Positions 16,840-26,153 of a stretch of 64,000 nt of DNA are shown here, piece by piece. The notes beneath the pieces were generated by a model. It did no database searches, was not told the DNA's origin, and saw only the letters and a program-made list of their open reading frames with translations. The stretch is from Psychrobacter sp. 72-O-c (GTDB lineage: Bacteria; Pseudomonadota; Gammaproteobacteria; Pseudomonadales; Moraxellaceae): NCBI RefSeq assembly GCF_904846605.1, contig NZ_CAJHBI010000004.1:1-64000 (forward strand). Direction: 5' to 3'. Numbering within the stretch: the stretch's first letter is position 1; each line of letters starts with the position of its first letter. The position numbers and the translations under genes are program-made.

Positions 16840-19068
16840 TTATTTATTAAGTGCAGTCAACGTTTGCTCAAACTCTTGGCGACCGATTTCACCAACCTGT
16901 TGACTGACTAATTGGCCCTCTTGATAATATAATAGCGCTGGCGGGCCAAATAATTTATAGCGCGATAAGATCGCTTTAGAGTCCGCCGTGGTTTCTGTGA
17001 TATCAAGCTTGACCAACTGCCAACCTTGCATTTGCGCGGGACGACTGTGGAATAGATTTTTATCCATAATGCGGCATTCAATACACCACTCGGCGGTGAC
17101 ATCAACGATGACTTTAGGGTTCGCGGCAATAATAGCATCCACCTCTGCTAACGTCGTGACGGTCTTATCTGTCGCATTATTGTTACCTACCAGCTGACCG
17201 CCCGTAGATTGACCGCCTATAGATTGGATAGACATCGGTGTCGCGCTTAATGACGCTAGCGGGTGTAGACTGTCATCATTACCCAATGCCGCACCAATGA
17301 TCAAACAAGCCGCCCAAATACCAGCCACCAAACCCAGCGCTTGAGTCAGCATCCGGCCTTTACCCAGCCAGCTCCATGCCCATGTCGCAACGACCATAAA
17401 CCATAGCGCCCATACTAGCAGTATCACCGGTGAGATAAACACACGCTCAACGAGTAATAAAGCGACTGCAAATAATAGTAAGGCAAAACCTTGCTTGACC
17501 CAGTTCATCCACTCGCCCGCTTTCGGAATAATCTTGCCTTGGGTCGCACCAATTAAAATGAGCGGCGCGGATAAGCCAAAGCCGAGCATAAACAAAGCGA
17601 CAAAGCCCAGCAGCGGACTACCGATAGTCGAGACCGCAAGCAAGGCGCCAAATAATGGCGCGGACACGCAAGGTGACACCACCAGCGCGGATAAAAACCC
17701 AGCCACTAAGCTGCCGCCGGTACTACCAAGCTTGCTGTCACCTGCTTGACTCAAACCTTGCATTTTACTACTGATCGCTCGCGGCAAGCGGATACTAAAC
17801 ACACCCAGCATATAGAACGCCAACAGCACAAACACGATGGCAAAGCTGATTAAAATAATTGGATTTTGTAGCCAGCCGATGATACCTAGCGATTCACCAA
17901 ATACCGCAATCAATGCCCCCAAAATACCATAAGCAGTAGCGACACCTATCGCATAACTGGTGGTTAAGACAACCCCTCTCTTGACAGTTGGGTTTTTTTC
18001 ACGAGCGACAATGTTAGCCACAATAGGCAACATCGGTAGTACGCATGGGGTCAGCGCCAAGCCCAGACCGGCCAAAAACAACAAACCTAACGCCAACCAA
18101 GGATGGGAGGCCAAGCCAAATGGGTCACTTTCTACTAAGTTATTAGCAATAGCACTGTCATTGGTATTGGCACTGGCACTGGCACTGGCACTGGCACTGT
18201 TTGTAGAGTCGCCTAATACCCTTCCATCTGCCCCAGAAATCGTATTGGTGGCAGCACTGTCATCTAAAGAGCCGTCCTCTAAAGAACTGTCCTCTATTAA
18301 AGCATAATCAATAACATCGTCATCTATCAACGCCTCCCCTGTTTCAGGCGTGAGGCTATTAGCGTCAGTTGTATTTAAATTTTCTGATGTCGCCGTAGCA
18401 CTTGCAGCTAACTTGGTATTCGCAAGATTATCTTTAGTTGCGGACTCTTTGGCAGCAGAATTTTTGGCCGCATTACCGGCGTTACTTACCACGGTCTGTT
18501 GCGATGCCGCAGCAATATTGACGGTGGTTTTAATCTTTTCAGGTGGATAGCATAGGCCTGCATACGCACAACCTTGCCAACCAATAACAATAGCCGCATT
18601 GTCTACGCCTTTGCCGCTACTATTGGTCAGCGTGGTAGTCGCTACCATATTGACTTGATCAAAGACGGCTACCTTTCCATATGTTGGATCATCAATTGAC
18701 TTAGGCGATTGACTAAAGCTAAAAGGCCCAGCGGTCACGCCAGTAGGCAAGGTCAGCTTAATTTGATCTCTATAGACATAGTGCTCAGGCGTGATGTCGA
18801 AGTTAATCGATAGACGTGTACCAGCACTGGCAGGCTTACTGCTACTGCTGACCTGAAAAGCTTCATCTACGGGTAAGAACTTTGGTTGCGCCGCGCTTTG
18901 GTTACTACTAAACAGATCGCTCAAACTGGCAGCGTGAGTCGCTACGGAAGTAACAGACAGCCCAGTCAGTAGCGATGTGCTCGCCACAGCAAGTGCAAGA
19001 GCGTAAGACTTTTTAGAAGCTCGTTTCTTTATTAAGGCTGTTTTTGCTGCTGGCGTCTCGATTGACAT
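16840..19068 (-). CDS. dsbD: Thiol:disulfide interchange protein DsbD
   Basis: Three-part DsbD of 742 residues. The periplasmic alpha domain (about 50-190) carries the cysteine pair in GCAYAGLCYPP. The membrane beta domain (about 330-610) has LALTPCVLPMLPI and SALVVSPCVSAP, the two redox cysteines. The C-terminal thioredoxin-like gamma domain has EWCIEC. DsbD passes electrons from cytoplasmic thioredoxin to periplasmic DsbC/DsbG and cytochrome c maturation. The alpha-beta linker is unusually long (about 130 residues, Asn/Asp/Ser/Ala-rich) and includes SASASASA encoded by a hexanucleotide repeat. A duplicate of its alpha domain is encoded immediately upstream. Confidence 0.93.
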   Translation of the reverse strand: MSIETPAAKTALIKKRASKKSYALALAVASTSLLTGLSVTSVATHAASLSDLFSSNQSAAQPKFLPVDEAFQVSSSSKPASAGTRLSINFDITPEHYVYRDQIKLTLPTGVTAGPFSFSQSPKSIDDPTYGKVAVFDQVNMVATTTLTNSSGKGVDNAAIVIGWQGCAYAGLCYPPEKIKTTVNIAAASQQTVVSNAGNAAKNSAAKESATKDNLANTKLAASATATSENLNTTDANSLTPETGEALIDDDVIDYALIEDSSLEDGSLDDSAATNTISGADGRVLGDSTNSASASASASANTNDSAIANNLVESDPFGLASHPWLALGLLFLAGLGLALTPCVLPMLPIVANIVAREKNPTVKRGVVLTTSYAIGVATAYGILGALIAVFGESLGIIGWLQNPIILISFAIVFVLLAFYMLGVFSIRLPRAISSKMQGLSQAGDSKLGSTGGSLVAGFLSALVVSPCVSAPLFGALLAVSTIGSPLLGFVALFMLGFGLSAPLILIGATQGKIIPKAGEWMNWVKQGFALLLFAVALLLVERVFISPVILLVWALWFMVVATWAWSWLGKGRMLTQALGLVAGIWAACLIIGAALGNDDSLHPLASLSATPMSIQSIGGQSTGGQLVGNNNATDKTVTTLAEVDAIIAANPKVIVDVTAEWCIECRIMDKNLFHSRPAQMQGWQLVKLDITETTADSKAILSRYKLFGPPALLYYQEGQLVSQQVGEIGRQEFEQTLTALNK
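18165..18199 (-). repeat. In-frame hexanucleotide repeat in dsbD linker
   Basis: About five copies of AGTGCC (minus strand) encode alternating Ser-Ala in the linker between the alpha and membrane domains. Changes in copy number would alter linker length without shifting the frame. Confidence 0.85.
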
Positions 19069-19127
19069 GAATAACTACCTATTTATTACTACTTATTACT
19101 GATATTCGAAATCGATCTATTCAATAT

Positions 19128-19697
19128 TTATTTGCGTTTCACAGAAATATCAACTGTGGTTTTGCTCTTCTCTGGTGGATAGCATAATCCTGCTTTTGCA
19201 CAGCCTTGCCAACCAATAACAATCGGTGCATTCTTCGCTCCTTTACCATTATTGGTAGTCAAAGTCGTGGTTGCTACTATGCTTTTCTGAGTAAATACAG
19301 GTACCTGACCAAAAGTTGGATCATTAATTGAGACCGGCGACTGATTAAAAGTAAACGGAGTTGCGCTCACTCCCTTAGGGAAACTTAAAGTAAGCTGATC
19401 TTTATAGACGTAATGACCGGGCGTGATATCGAAAGCGATCGATAAACGCGTGCCCTTAGCCGTAGCTTTAGTACTACTGCTAACTTGAAAAGCTTCATCA
19501 ACGGGCAAGAATTTAGATTTCGCCGCATTATTGTTACCAAATAAATCACCTAGACTGGCTGCCTGAGCAGTCACAGAAGTTACTAATAATCCCGTCATCA
19601 ACGAGGTACTTGCGATAACAAACGCCAGCGCATAAGACTTTTTAGAGGCGCGTTTAGTTATTGCGACTGATTTCGATGTTGGTATTTTAATTGACAT
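19128..19697 (-). CDS. Free-standing DsbD alpha-domain protein
   Basis: Exported protein of 189 residues, very similar to the first about 190 residues of the adjacent DsbD: shared KRASKKSYALA start, signal peptide, SKFLPVDEAFQVSSS, DITPGHYVYKD, and the redox pair in GCAKAGLCYPPEKSKTTV. It ends there, with no membrane or thioredoxin domain. Roughly two thirds of residues match by eye, and even the leader before the ATG is alike, so this is a tandem partial duplication. It could act as an extra soluble electron carrier reduced by the DsbD membrane domain, or as a substrate-specific adaptor; this is inference. The gap to dsbD is 59 bases, so co-transcription is likely. Confidence 0.8.
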   Translation of the reverse strand: MSIKIPTSKSVAITKRASKKSYALAFVIASTSLMTGLLVTSVTAQAASLGDLFGNNNAAKSKFLPVDEAFQVSSSTKATAKGTRLSIAFDITPGHYVYKDQLTLSFPKGVSATPFTFNQSPVSINDPTFGQVPVFTQKSIVATTTLTTNNGKGAKNAPIVIGWQGCAKAGLCYPPEKSKTTVDISVKRK

Positions 19698-19898
19698 GAA
19701 TAATTACCTTTGATTGCTAATGTTTAAAACCAAGCATTGCTACTGATAATCTAATTGCTATGAGCAGCCTTGTTACTACAAATAGCGTTGCCGCAGCTGA
19801 TATCACAAATTTTTCTGAGCAATGCTTTATATGTACTACACAACTATAAGATCTAAAAAAATGTCTAAAAATTCATGCTTATGGTAACGAGATACTGA

Positions 19899-19936
19899 TA
19901 AAAAAATATCAACCAATAATATTTTATTGGTTGATA
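19899..19936 (-). terminator. Strong terminator of gspG
   Basis: A 13-14-bp stem (TATCAACCAATAA with TTATTGGTTGATA) with AATA-type loop is followed on the minus strand by seven T, about 95 bases after the gspG stop. It explains most of the 334-base gap 19698-20031, which holds no gene. Confidence 0.85.
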
Positions 19937-20031
19937 GTTATCCGTTATCAAGTCACGTCATTCATTTTTATGGTGATAGCATTGCCTTACTATAAGCTCT
20001 TGCTATATGTTCTGGCTATCAGTTGATATCG

Positions 20032-20568
20032 TTACAACTGAGCATAAATATCGGCATCTTGACCTTCGCCGCCTTGCTGATTATCAGCTCCGAGAGAAAA
20101 TAAATCATAAGGACGACTTTCGCTACCAGGTGCCACATATTGCATCTCGTTTTCCCAACCATCCGTCGGATAACCACCTTTAATATAGCCACCTTGAGGA
20201 TAGTTTCTAGCATCGGCAGGCGGTGTGGTAAGCGCTTCTAAACCTTGCGCCGTGGTAGGATAACGTGAATTATCTACTTTATACATATCGAGCGCATTGG
20301 ATACCGTAGCCAGCGCGGTCTCCGTGGTTTTTACCCGTGCTTTGTCACTTTGTCCGACCACTTTTGGCACTACTAAGCCGGCAAGGATAGCCAAAATCAC
20401 AATCACTACCATAATTTCAATAAGGGTAAAGCCGGACTGATTCTGACGTCTGTTTATTGGCGTTTGGCGACTGTCAGTGGAAGAGTTGAGTGGCGGTCTG
20501 TTTACATTGCACATTTTTATAACATTTAATTTAGTTTGAGTGTTCATAATCATAGGGGCTGTCGTCAC
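20032..20568 (-). CDS. gspG: Type II secretion major pseudopilin GspG
   Basis: GspG, up to 178 residues. QSGFTLIEIMVVIVILAILAGLVVPKVVGQ is the pseudopilin site and helix. The C-terminal domain shows YPTTAQGLEALTTPP, GGYPTDGWENEMQYVAPG and DLFSLGADNQQGGEGQDADI, the calcium-binding end of major pseudopilins. Three in-frame Met (20568, 20547, 20511) precede a long leader; no decisive RBS was found, and MCNV at 20511 gives the shortest leader. gspF and gspE lie on the same strand upstream but are not adjacent. Confidence 0.92.
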   Translation of the reverse strand: MTTAPMIMNTQTKLNVIKMCNVNRPPLNSSTDSRQTPINRRQNQSGFTLIEIMVVIVILAILAGLVVPKVVGQSDKARVKTTETALATVSNALDMYKVDNSRYPTTAQGLEALTTPPADARNYPQGGYIKGGYPTDGWENEMQYVAPGSESRPYDLFSLGADNQQGGEGQDADIYAQL

Positions 20569-20766
20569 TGTTAGATGCTAGCGCTCAAAGGTAAATACTA
20601 GCGCTTAAATGATTATCACTATAGACCATGATTTTGCATTTATCTACCATTGCAAACAGATTATTGCTATCTAATTATTACCGTCTGAACTGTCTTTAAA
20701 TAATCTCAAACAAAATCCTAGCTCTATAGTTTAATAGCCGCGCGCTACCCTATTGTTGTTATTGAG

Positions 20767-20925
20767 CTATAGTCGATTCAATTTAAAAACGATACAGTGC
20801 TACTGGGATGCTACTGCAACAAACGTTTTGCAGCCTCTGTCCCGCTTGCGAACAGCACGCAAGAAAAATTTATACCAGGAACACGTTGCTATACACGACT
20901 CTTTTTTATTGTGAACTGACTCTAC
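20767..20925 (+). mobile_element. MITE-like palindromic element, copy A (type 2)
   Basis: Starts CTATAGTCGATTCAATTTAAAA and ends with the complement of AGTAGAGTCAGTTCA. The core holds TGCAGCCTCTGTCCCGCTTGCG and GCAAGAAAAATTTATACCAG. It shares ends with the other copies at 21211, 22673, 24130, 26167, 30928 and 63705, with the shorter type 2 core also seen at 24130. Intergenic, between gspG and gspF. Confidence 0.75.
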
Positions 20926-21210
20926 TCAAAGGTTGTTAAGAGGCAGTGACATTGAGGAAACGCTACCCCCAATATCGGTTACTTCTAACAACGGCTACTA
21001 TAACCCAACTATTAAGTGACCCGTAGTAAAATTAGCGGTTTGACAACAATATACAACAGCAAGCAAAACTTAAGAAACTTAGTTTATATCTAAACAAAAT
21101 ATTTAGAATCTTTAGCACAGAAATAACGACCAGTTGCAGGTAAAACAGGGAAAGATGAGTGGGCTTTTGTGGGAACGCAAGCGAACGGCCTACATAACAA
21201 GATAAGAGAC

Positions 21211-21358
21211 TATAGCTAAGCCGCTTTAAAACAGACACAGGATAGCTGGAAGAAATTTTCGAAGCCTCTGGAGTGACGTAGTCACACAGCAAGCTAGAAA
21301 AATTTTTGCCAGTTACCCAAAACCATGTGTGTATCCGTTTTATTTTGAACTGACTATA
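21211..21358 (+). mobile_element. MITE-like palindromic element, copy B (type 1)
   Basis: Left end TATAGCTAAGCCGCTTTAAA; right end TTTTGAACTGACTATA, which in reverse complement matches the left end of copy A. The core contains AAATTTTCGAAGCCTCTGGA, GTGACGTAGTCAC and CACAGCAAGCTAGAAAAATT, nearly self-complementary. The interval 20569-21413 is occupied mainly by copies A and B; about 280 bases between them show no gene. Confidence 0.78.
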
Positions 21359-21413
21359 CTAGCAAAAATTCAAAGCATACCTTGGTGAAAAAGCATGCGT
21401 TGGTAAAATAGCA

Positions 21414-22616
21414 CTAGCCTGCCAAATCGTTCATATTAACAATCGGCAGCATAACCGCCATCACGATAATCATAACTACCACGCCCATCAAAACCAACAT
21501 CAAAGGTTCCAGTAACGATAGCAAAGTGCTGATAAAGTTGGTCGCTTCTGCTTCTTGCATGTTGGCCGCGCGGCTTAGCATATTTTCAAGTTCGCCTGAG
21601 TTTTCCCCACTTTTTATCATTTGTACCATCATTGGTGGAAAGTATGGTGATTTCTCTAACTGGCTCGATAAACTTCCACCTTCAGTTACCCTGTCAGCAG
21701 CATGAATGATAGTTTTTTGGATATGCAAGTTAGTGGTGACCGCAGCACCAATATGTAGCGCCTCAATCAGCGGCACGCCTGAGCGTACCAATATAGCAAG
21801 AGTACTGGCAAAGCGCGCAGCATTGAGACCTTTCGATAACCGTGCCAATATCGGCAACTTAAGCACGATACTGTCTATAGTCAGCTTGCCCGCCTGCGTT
21901 TGCGCAAAGCGATAAAATAAAAACGCTGTGCCTGCTAATACCAGTAGCATTAGCCACCACCACTGGGTAATTATATTTGATAACGACAGTACTATTTGAG
22001 TAATCAGCGGTAGCGCTTGTTCGGATTGCTCAAATACTTTGACGATTTTGGGCACCACAAAGCTCATTAGCCCCATAATGACGCTTATCGCCATTACCAT
22101 CAACACAATAGGATAAACCATTGCACCTTGGATTTTCTTTTGTAAGGCAAAGCGATTTTCGGTGTAATCTGCCAGCTGATTTAAAATCAGATCGAGATGA
22201 CCAGACTTTTCGCCAGCCGCAATAGTGGCGATATATAACGGTGGAAAGCTGGTGGCTTGCTGTAAGGCGCGCGCCAAGCTCAGGCCTTCTAGGACATGCG
22301 AGCGCACGGCAAGCATGAGGGACTTGATATGGGTCTTTGGCGATTGTTTGGCCACTGCCGCTAGAGTTTCTTCAAGGGGAATACCGGCAGCCAGCAATAC
22401 TGAAAGCTGACGAGTTAATAGTGCTAGCTCATAAGCAGAAGGTTTTTTATAGCGGCTACGCTGTCGGCCGTTCTTATCACTGACCGGGTTGACCTCGACT
22501 GGCGTCCAGTCCTTATCACGCAGCTGCTGGCGCACTTGCCGTGCAGAATCTCCTTCAAGTAGGCCTTTTTGGACACTGCCATGGTCATCGAGCGCTTTAT
22601 AATGATAAGCGGGCAT
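21414..22616 (-). CDS. gspF: Type II secretion inner membrane protein GspF
   Basis: GspF of 400 residues with two T2SSF domains. The N-terminus MPAYHYKALDDHGSVQKG is characteristic. LTRQLSVLLAAGIPLEETL (about 70) and ARFASTLAILVRSGVPLIEAL (about 270) are the two repeat starts. Three hydrophobic segments lie near 170-200, 220-245 and 365-395. GspF connects the ATPase GspE with the rest of the inner membrane platform. It is flanked by MITE-like copies rather than by gspE and gspG directly, but order and strand agree with a canonical gsp operon. Confidence 0.93.
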   Translation of the reverse strand: MPAYHYKALDDHGSVQKGLLEGDSARQVRQQLRDKDWTPVEVNPVSDKNGRQRSRYKKPSAYELALLTRQLSVLLAAGIPLEETLAAVAKQSPKTHIKSLMLAVRSHVLEGLSLARALQQATSFPPLYIATIAAGEKSGHLDLILNQLADYTENRFALQKKIQGAMVYPIVLMVMAISVIMGLMSFVVPKIVKVFEQSEQALPLITQIVLSLSNIITQWWWLMLLVLAGTAFLFYRFAQTQAGKLTIDSIVLKLPILARLSKGLNAARFASTLAILVRSGVPLIEALHIGAAVTTNLHIQKTIIHAADRVTEGGSLSSQLEKSPYFPPMMVQMIKSGENSGELENMLSRAANMQEAEATNFISTLLSLLEPLMLVLMGVVVMIIVMAVMLPIVNMNDLAG

Positions 22617-22672
22617 AGCAGCAGATATCCTAGGGCGGTCAAAAAATAAAGAGTGCGGGCATTGTTAAATGC

Positions 22673-22819
22673 ATAGTCAGTAATAAATAAAATAGATACC
22701 CATACGATTTCGTATAGCTGGTAAAAATTTTTCTAGCTTGCTGTGCGACTACGTCACTCCAGAGGCTTCGAAAATTTCTCCCAGCCATACTGTAACCATT
22801 TTAAAGTGGTTCAACTGTA
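22673..22819 (-). mobile_element. MITE-like palindromic element, copy C (type 1)
   Basis: Reverse orientation relative to copy B. It begins ATAGTCAGTAATAAATAAAA, carries TTCTAGCTTGCTGTGCGACT, ACGTCACTCCAGAGGCTTCG and AAAATTTCTCCCAG, and ends GTGGTTCAACTGTA. It lies between gspF and an uncharacterised gene. Confidence 0.78.
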
Positions 22820-22843
22820 GTGATATTAAGTAGAGCTGTGCGC

Positions 22844-23971
22844 TTAGAAAAGCGGGGTAGAATCACTACTGTCGGGCATCATGCCTTGTAATAACAACAC
22901 ATCTAAATGCTGTTGTTGCAATTTTTTATCGAAGTCATTGACCTCAGCGATCAGCATTTTCTCAATACGCTTATCACTCGCATAGACACTGAGACGGGCA
23001 CAAATGACGGCCAGCTGATAGATACGTTTTTTACAATAACCGTCAAGACCCTGTAGCAGCCTGACCATATGCGGCGTTTCAAGACTGGCATAATCATAAT
23101 CGCCAACTACTTGCTCACCAAGCGCGGTGACGCCATAGCTGATAGACAGATGCGCACAAAAATAACAGCTGAATAAATAGCCGACCACATGACCGATATA
23201 ATAACCACGATCATAAGTAAAGCTACTGACGCCAAAATGACCGAGCACATAGCTATTGAGACTGGCTTGATCTTGGATAGGCTTAGGATGTTTAAGCTTG
23301 CCGATAGTAGGGAAGCGTAGCGGATTATGACCATCTTGAGTGGTAAGCTGCCAACCTGCTGGCTGCTGGGCGGGCATATGACGCACAATGTCAGCGATAA
23401 TATCATCGACCACATGCAACTGCTGCCATAGCCGCTCTAGCGGTTCGGTATCGAGCAGTCCACGCTTATCGAGCTGCTGCGCTAGCAGATAGTGCTGATA
23501 TTCCGCGAACTGGGTTTTGAGCGTTTGCACCAAATAAGTCGGGCGTGTACTGGCAGACGCTAGATATAACAGCCGAGTACGCTGATGCTGAGCGCGGTAA
23601 AGTGCTACCCGCTGGGTTGCGACATTAGTCTCGCTGGTATCAGCATCCAGATTTTTATTAACAGATAATGGAGGATTGGCAGGTAATTGAGGGTTAGCAG
23701 ATGTTTGAGCAGAAGGATTATTCGTAGAGGGCTGCTCAGACAACGCCATTTCAGAAGACCGCTTCTCTACAGACGGCAAAGTGAATAGCGCTAACAACGC
23801 CGCTTTGTCAGGCATCATAGGTAAACGGTTCAGTTGCTGGTCATCATGCTTATTTTTTGGACTGAGCTGATTTTTTTCAAAATCGTTTTTATCTACGGCA
23901 GACACAGAATGGCCTTGTTGGCCACTCGGCGTTGCAGTTGGATTGGTTGGTTCAAAGGTCGGTTGAGTCAT
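22844..23971 (-). CDS. Uncharacterised protein, disordered N-terminus
   Basis: Not recognised. About 375 residues from the ATG at 23971, chosen because it follows GGTGGT and gives a plausible MTQPTFEPTN start rather than the Trp-rich extension upstream. Residues 1-130 are Pro/Asn/Ser/Gln-rich and probably disordered. The C-terminal 240 residues look folded and largely helical, with YLFSCYFCAHLSISYG (possibly a buried or membrane-associated helix) and YCKKRIYQLAVICARL. No catalytic motif was seen. It lies between two MITE-like copies, upstream of gspF and downstream of an AraC regulator. Confidence 0.6.
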   Translation of the reverse strand: MTQPTFEPTNPTATPSGQQGHSVSAVDKNDFEKNQLSPKNKHDDQQLNRLPMMPDKAALLALFTLPSVEKRSSEMALSEQPSTNNPSAQTSANPQLPANPPLSVNKNLDADTSETNVATQRVALYRAQHQRTRLLYLASASTRPTYLVQTLKTQFAEYQHYLLAQQLDKRGLLDTEPLERLWQQLHVVDDIIADIVRHMPAQQPAGWQLTTQDGHNPLRFPTIGKLKHPKPIQDQASLNSYVLGHFGVSSFTYDRGYYIGHVVGYLFSCYFCAHLSISYGVTALGEQVVGDYDYASLETPHMVRLLQGLDGYCKKRIYQLAVICARLSVYASDKRIEKMLIAEVNDFDKKLQQQHLDVLLLQGMMPDSSDSTPLF

Positions 23972-24129
23972 AATGTACCACCACCAGCAAAAAATAAACG
24001 TCACTCAAAGGACACAGTATTGCGGTAAAAACAAACTACCATGCCTAAGTAACTCACTGCTATATAGTACCTGAACCCAAGCACATTGTCAGCTTTGCAA
24101 GAGTCAAAAGTCGGTTGGCAACAAAATAC

Positions 24130-24286
24130 TCTAGTCGATTCAAAATCAAAGAGAGTCATTTATAGCAACGTATTACTGGGATTAATTTTTTGCAGCCTCT
24201 GTCACATGGGCAAACAGCACGCCAGAAAAATTCATCCCAGTGGCCCAGTAACGTTGTGCCGTTTACAGATTGGATTAACTGTATTA
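24130..24286 (+). mobile_element. MITE-like palindromic element, copy E (type 2)
   Basis: Begins TCTAGTCGATTCAAAATCAA, core TTTTTTGCAGCCTCTGTCAC and CAGCACGCCAGAAAAATTCA, ends in GATTGGATTAACTGTATTA. The most diverged full copy. It fills most of the 24005-24318 gap between the uncharacterised gene and the AraC regulator. Confidence 0.68.
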
Positions 24287-24318
24287 GAAAGTGGTTATTA
24301 ACAAGAGTGACCAAGAAA

Positions 24319-25260
24319 TCAGCTTTTTTGATATTCCTGACGATACGCTTTTGGGGATACGCCATAGACACGCTTAAACGCTTGGCTAAAGGTTGAGTCT
24401 GACGCATAGCCAACCAGCTCACTGATACGGCTAATGCTATTTTGTTGCAAGCGCAAATAACGCGCTGCTAAACGTAAGCGATAATCGATTAAATAAGTCA
24501 ACGGCGGCATACCAACCGTATCTTTAAAGCGCTGCGCGAAGCTTGAGCGCGACATGCCAGCTACTTCAGCCAGCTGATGAATGGTCCAGCTTTGGTTCGG
24601 TGCCTCGTGCATCGCGGCTAGCGCTTTGGTTAAAAACGGGTCTTTTATGGCCTGTAACCAGTTGTCGGTGGCCTCAGGTAAGCTTTCAATGTAAATGCGC
24701 AGACACTCAATCATCATAATGCTGGCCCAGTGATTAATTACCGCTGTCCTACCCATGCGCTCGCGCTCGTACTCTAAGGTTAGTAGCTTAACCTCTACAT
24801 CAATGACGCCAAATCGGCCGTTAGACTCACTGTTAAGCTCGGGCAATATCGAGGGTAATACCGACAGTAGAGGACGGACCATATCCTTGTCATATTTACA
24901 TTCAATCAAGATTAACGATGCATTTAGGGTAGCGCTGTTACTATTATCGTCGTCGTTAAGCTCAACCACCTTCTCGGTACAGTCAAGCAATCTATCATCT
25001 AAAGGTAGCGCGTTATCGCCATTATAATCTAGGGCATAACAAACATGCTGATGGGCGTTAGATATCATGATGGTATCACCGGCATGGGTCTCTCGAATCT
25101 CATTTCCCACATCAATACAAAAACTACCAGACACTACTAAGTAAAATAAAATAGTGTCTTTCTTATTAATTGAATACGACCAATTGCCGAGACCATTTAA
25201 ACGATAATATTTTGTCTCAGATAAATGCACGTTCTCTAATAATATACTAAGTGCGTCCAT
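24319..25260 (-). CDS. AraC-family transcriptional regulator
   Basis: Regulator of 313 residues. The N-terminal half is a cupin-like sensor domain of the AraC_binding_2/cupin_6 kind (ILFYLVVSGSFCIDVGN, HAGDTIMISNAHQHVC). The C-terminal about 100 residues hold two helix-turn-helix units: WTIHQLAEVAGMSRSSFAQRF and ISRISELVGYASDSTFSQAF, followed by the typical GVSPKAYRQEY. Such regulators often control aldehyde, alcohol or redox stress genes; no target is obvious because neighbours are a tRNA group and an uncharacterised gene. Confidence 0.88.
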   Translation of the reverse strand: MDALSILLENVHLSETKYYRLNGLGNWSYSINKKDTILFYLVVSGSFCIDVGNEIRETHAGDTIMISNAHQHVCYALDYNGDNALPLDDRLLDCTEKVVELNDDDNSNSATLNASLILIECKYDKDMVRPLLSVLPSILPELNSESNGRFGVIDVEVKLLTLEYERERMGRTAVINHWASIMMIECLRIYIESLPEATDNWLQAIKDPFLTKALAAMHEAPNQSWTIHQLAEVAGMSRSSFAQRFKDTVGMPPLTYLIDYRLRLAARYLRLQQNSISRISELVGYASDSTFSQAFKRVYGVSPKAYRQEYQKS

Positions 25261-25450
25261 CCCTTACTTCCTTAACAATTCATGGCTGATTGGACAAACT
25301 TGGCAAAATAAACCACCTGATAGGCATAGTACAAGCTAAATATCTTATCGTGGACTGATGTTAAAGATATATATACGCTGAACACATCCTAACAGATTGT
25401 TACTCAAAGGAAGCTTCATTTTTTATTAGACAATTACCAAAACGCAGACA

Positions 25451-25473
25451 CAAAAAAATGCCAAAAGTGGCAA
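25451..25473 (-). terminator. Terminator of the tRNA-Arg/His unit
   Basis: Minus strand TGCCACTTTTGGCA hairpin followed by seven T, about 95 bases after the tRNA-His end. It separates the tRNA unit from the AraC regulator gene. Confidence 0.75.
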
Positions 25474-25565
25474 GCGCTATTATTTATAATAGGTTTTTAA
25501 TTGAAAGGCAACGATTAGTAGGTATTAGGGGATATGACAGATAAAGGATAATGCGGAATAAAATA

Positions 25566-25642
25566 TGGGGCGACTGATGGGACTCGAACCCACGACCACC
25601 GAGATCACAACCCGGGGCTCTACCAACTGAGCTACAACCGCC
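25566..25642 (-). tRNA. tRNA-His (GTG)
   Basis: Cloverleaf with acceptor GCGGTTG/CAGTCGC, anticodon GTG in TTGTGAT, T-loop GGGTTCGAGTCCC and encoded CCA. The G before the acceptor (25642) faces C73, the extra G-1 typical of tRNA-His. Confidence 0.95.
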
Positions 25643-25681
25643 ATAACTATTGCCAAGAACAGGCAAGATTTGCAGGCTAAA

Positions 25682-25758
25682 TGGTGCGCCTGGCAGGATT
25701 CGAACCTGCGGCCACCTCCTTAGAAGGGAGATGCTCTATCCAGCTGAGCTACAGGCGC
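25682..25758 (-). tRNA. tRNA-Arg (TCT)
   Basis: Cloverleaf with acceptor GCGCCTG/CAGGCGC, anticodon TCT in the loop CTTCTAAG, T-arm GCAGGTTCGAATCCTGC and encoded CCA. Reads AGA codons. Lies 39 bases before tRNA-His, likely one transcript. Confidence 0.95.
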
Positions 25759-25834
25759 TCTTAAGGGCTTTTTACATATTCAGACAGCATTTATGATACA
25801 AAGTCTAAAGTATCACAAACTAAACCATTATACA

Positions 25835-25856
25835 TAAAAAAAAGCCTGTAAGGCTC
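25835..25856 (-). terminator. Terminator between tRNA-Pro and tRNA-Arg
   Basis: Minus strand AGCCT/AGGCT stem with a 3-base loop and eight T. The stem is short, so readthrough is possible. It suggests tRNA-Pro is at least partly a separate unit. Confidence 0.6.
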
Positions 25857-25866
25857 TTAAAATAGA

Positions 25867-25943
<77 letters not shown>

Positions 25944-26153
25944 ATGTACTCTATTATCACGATAAGGTGTTGATTAACTGGTCGTTGGCAATGCCGCTAA
26001 CTGGTTAATGTTCCTCGCTATCGAGGTGCATATATTAAGGGGTAACGGGTCTTGTGTCAACACCTATTTTCAATTAATTTAATAAACTTGCCTAGTTTTT
26101 ATCTAAATGTCGTGAAGGGCTGTTTTAGCAGGAGAGTTCTCATTCAAAACCAG

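Noticed and set aside
25484..25666. 60-residue open frame over tRNA-His
   Set aside because: It is the tRNA sequence read as protein (GCSSVGRAPGCDLGG-like translation is typical of tRNA shadows).
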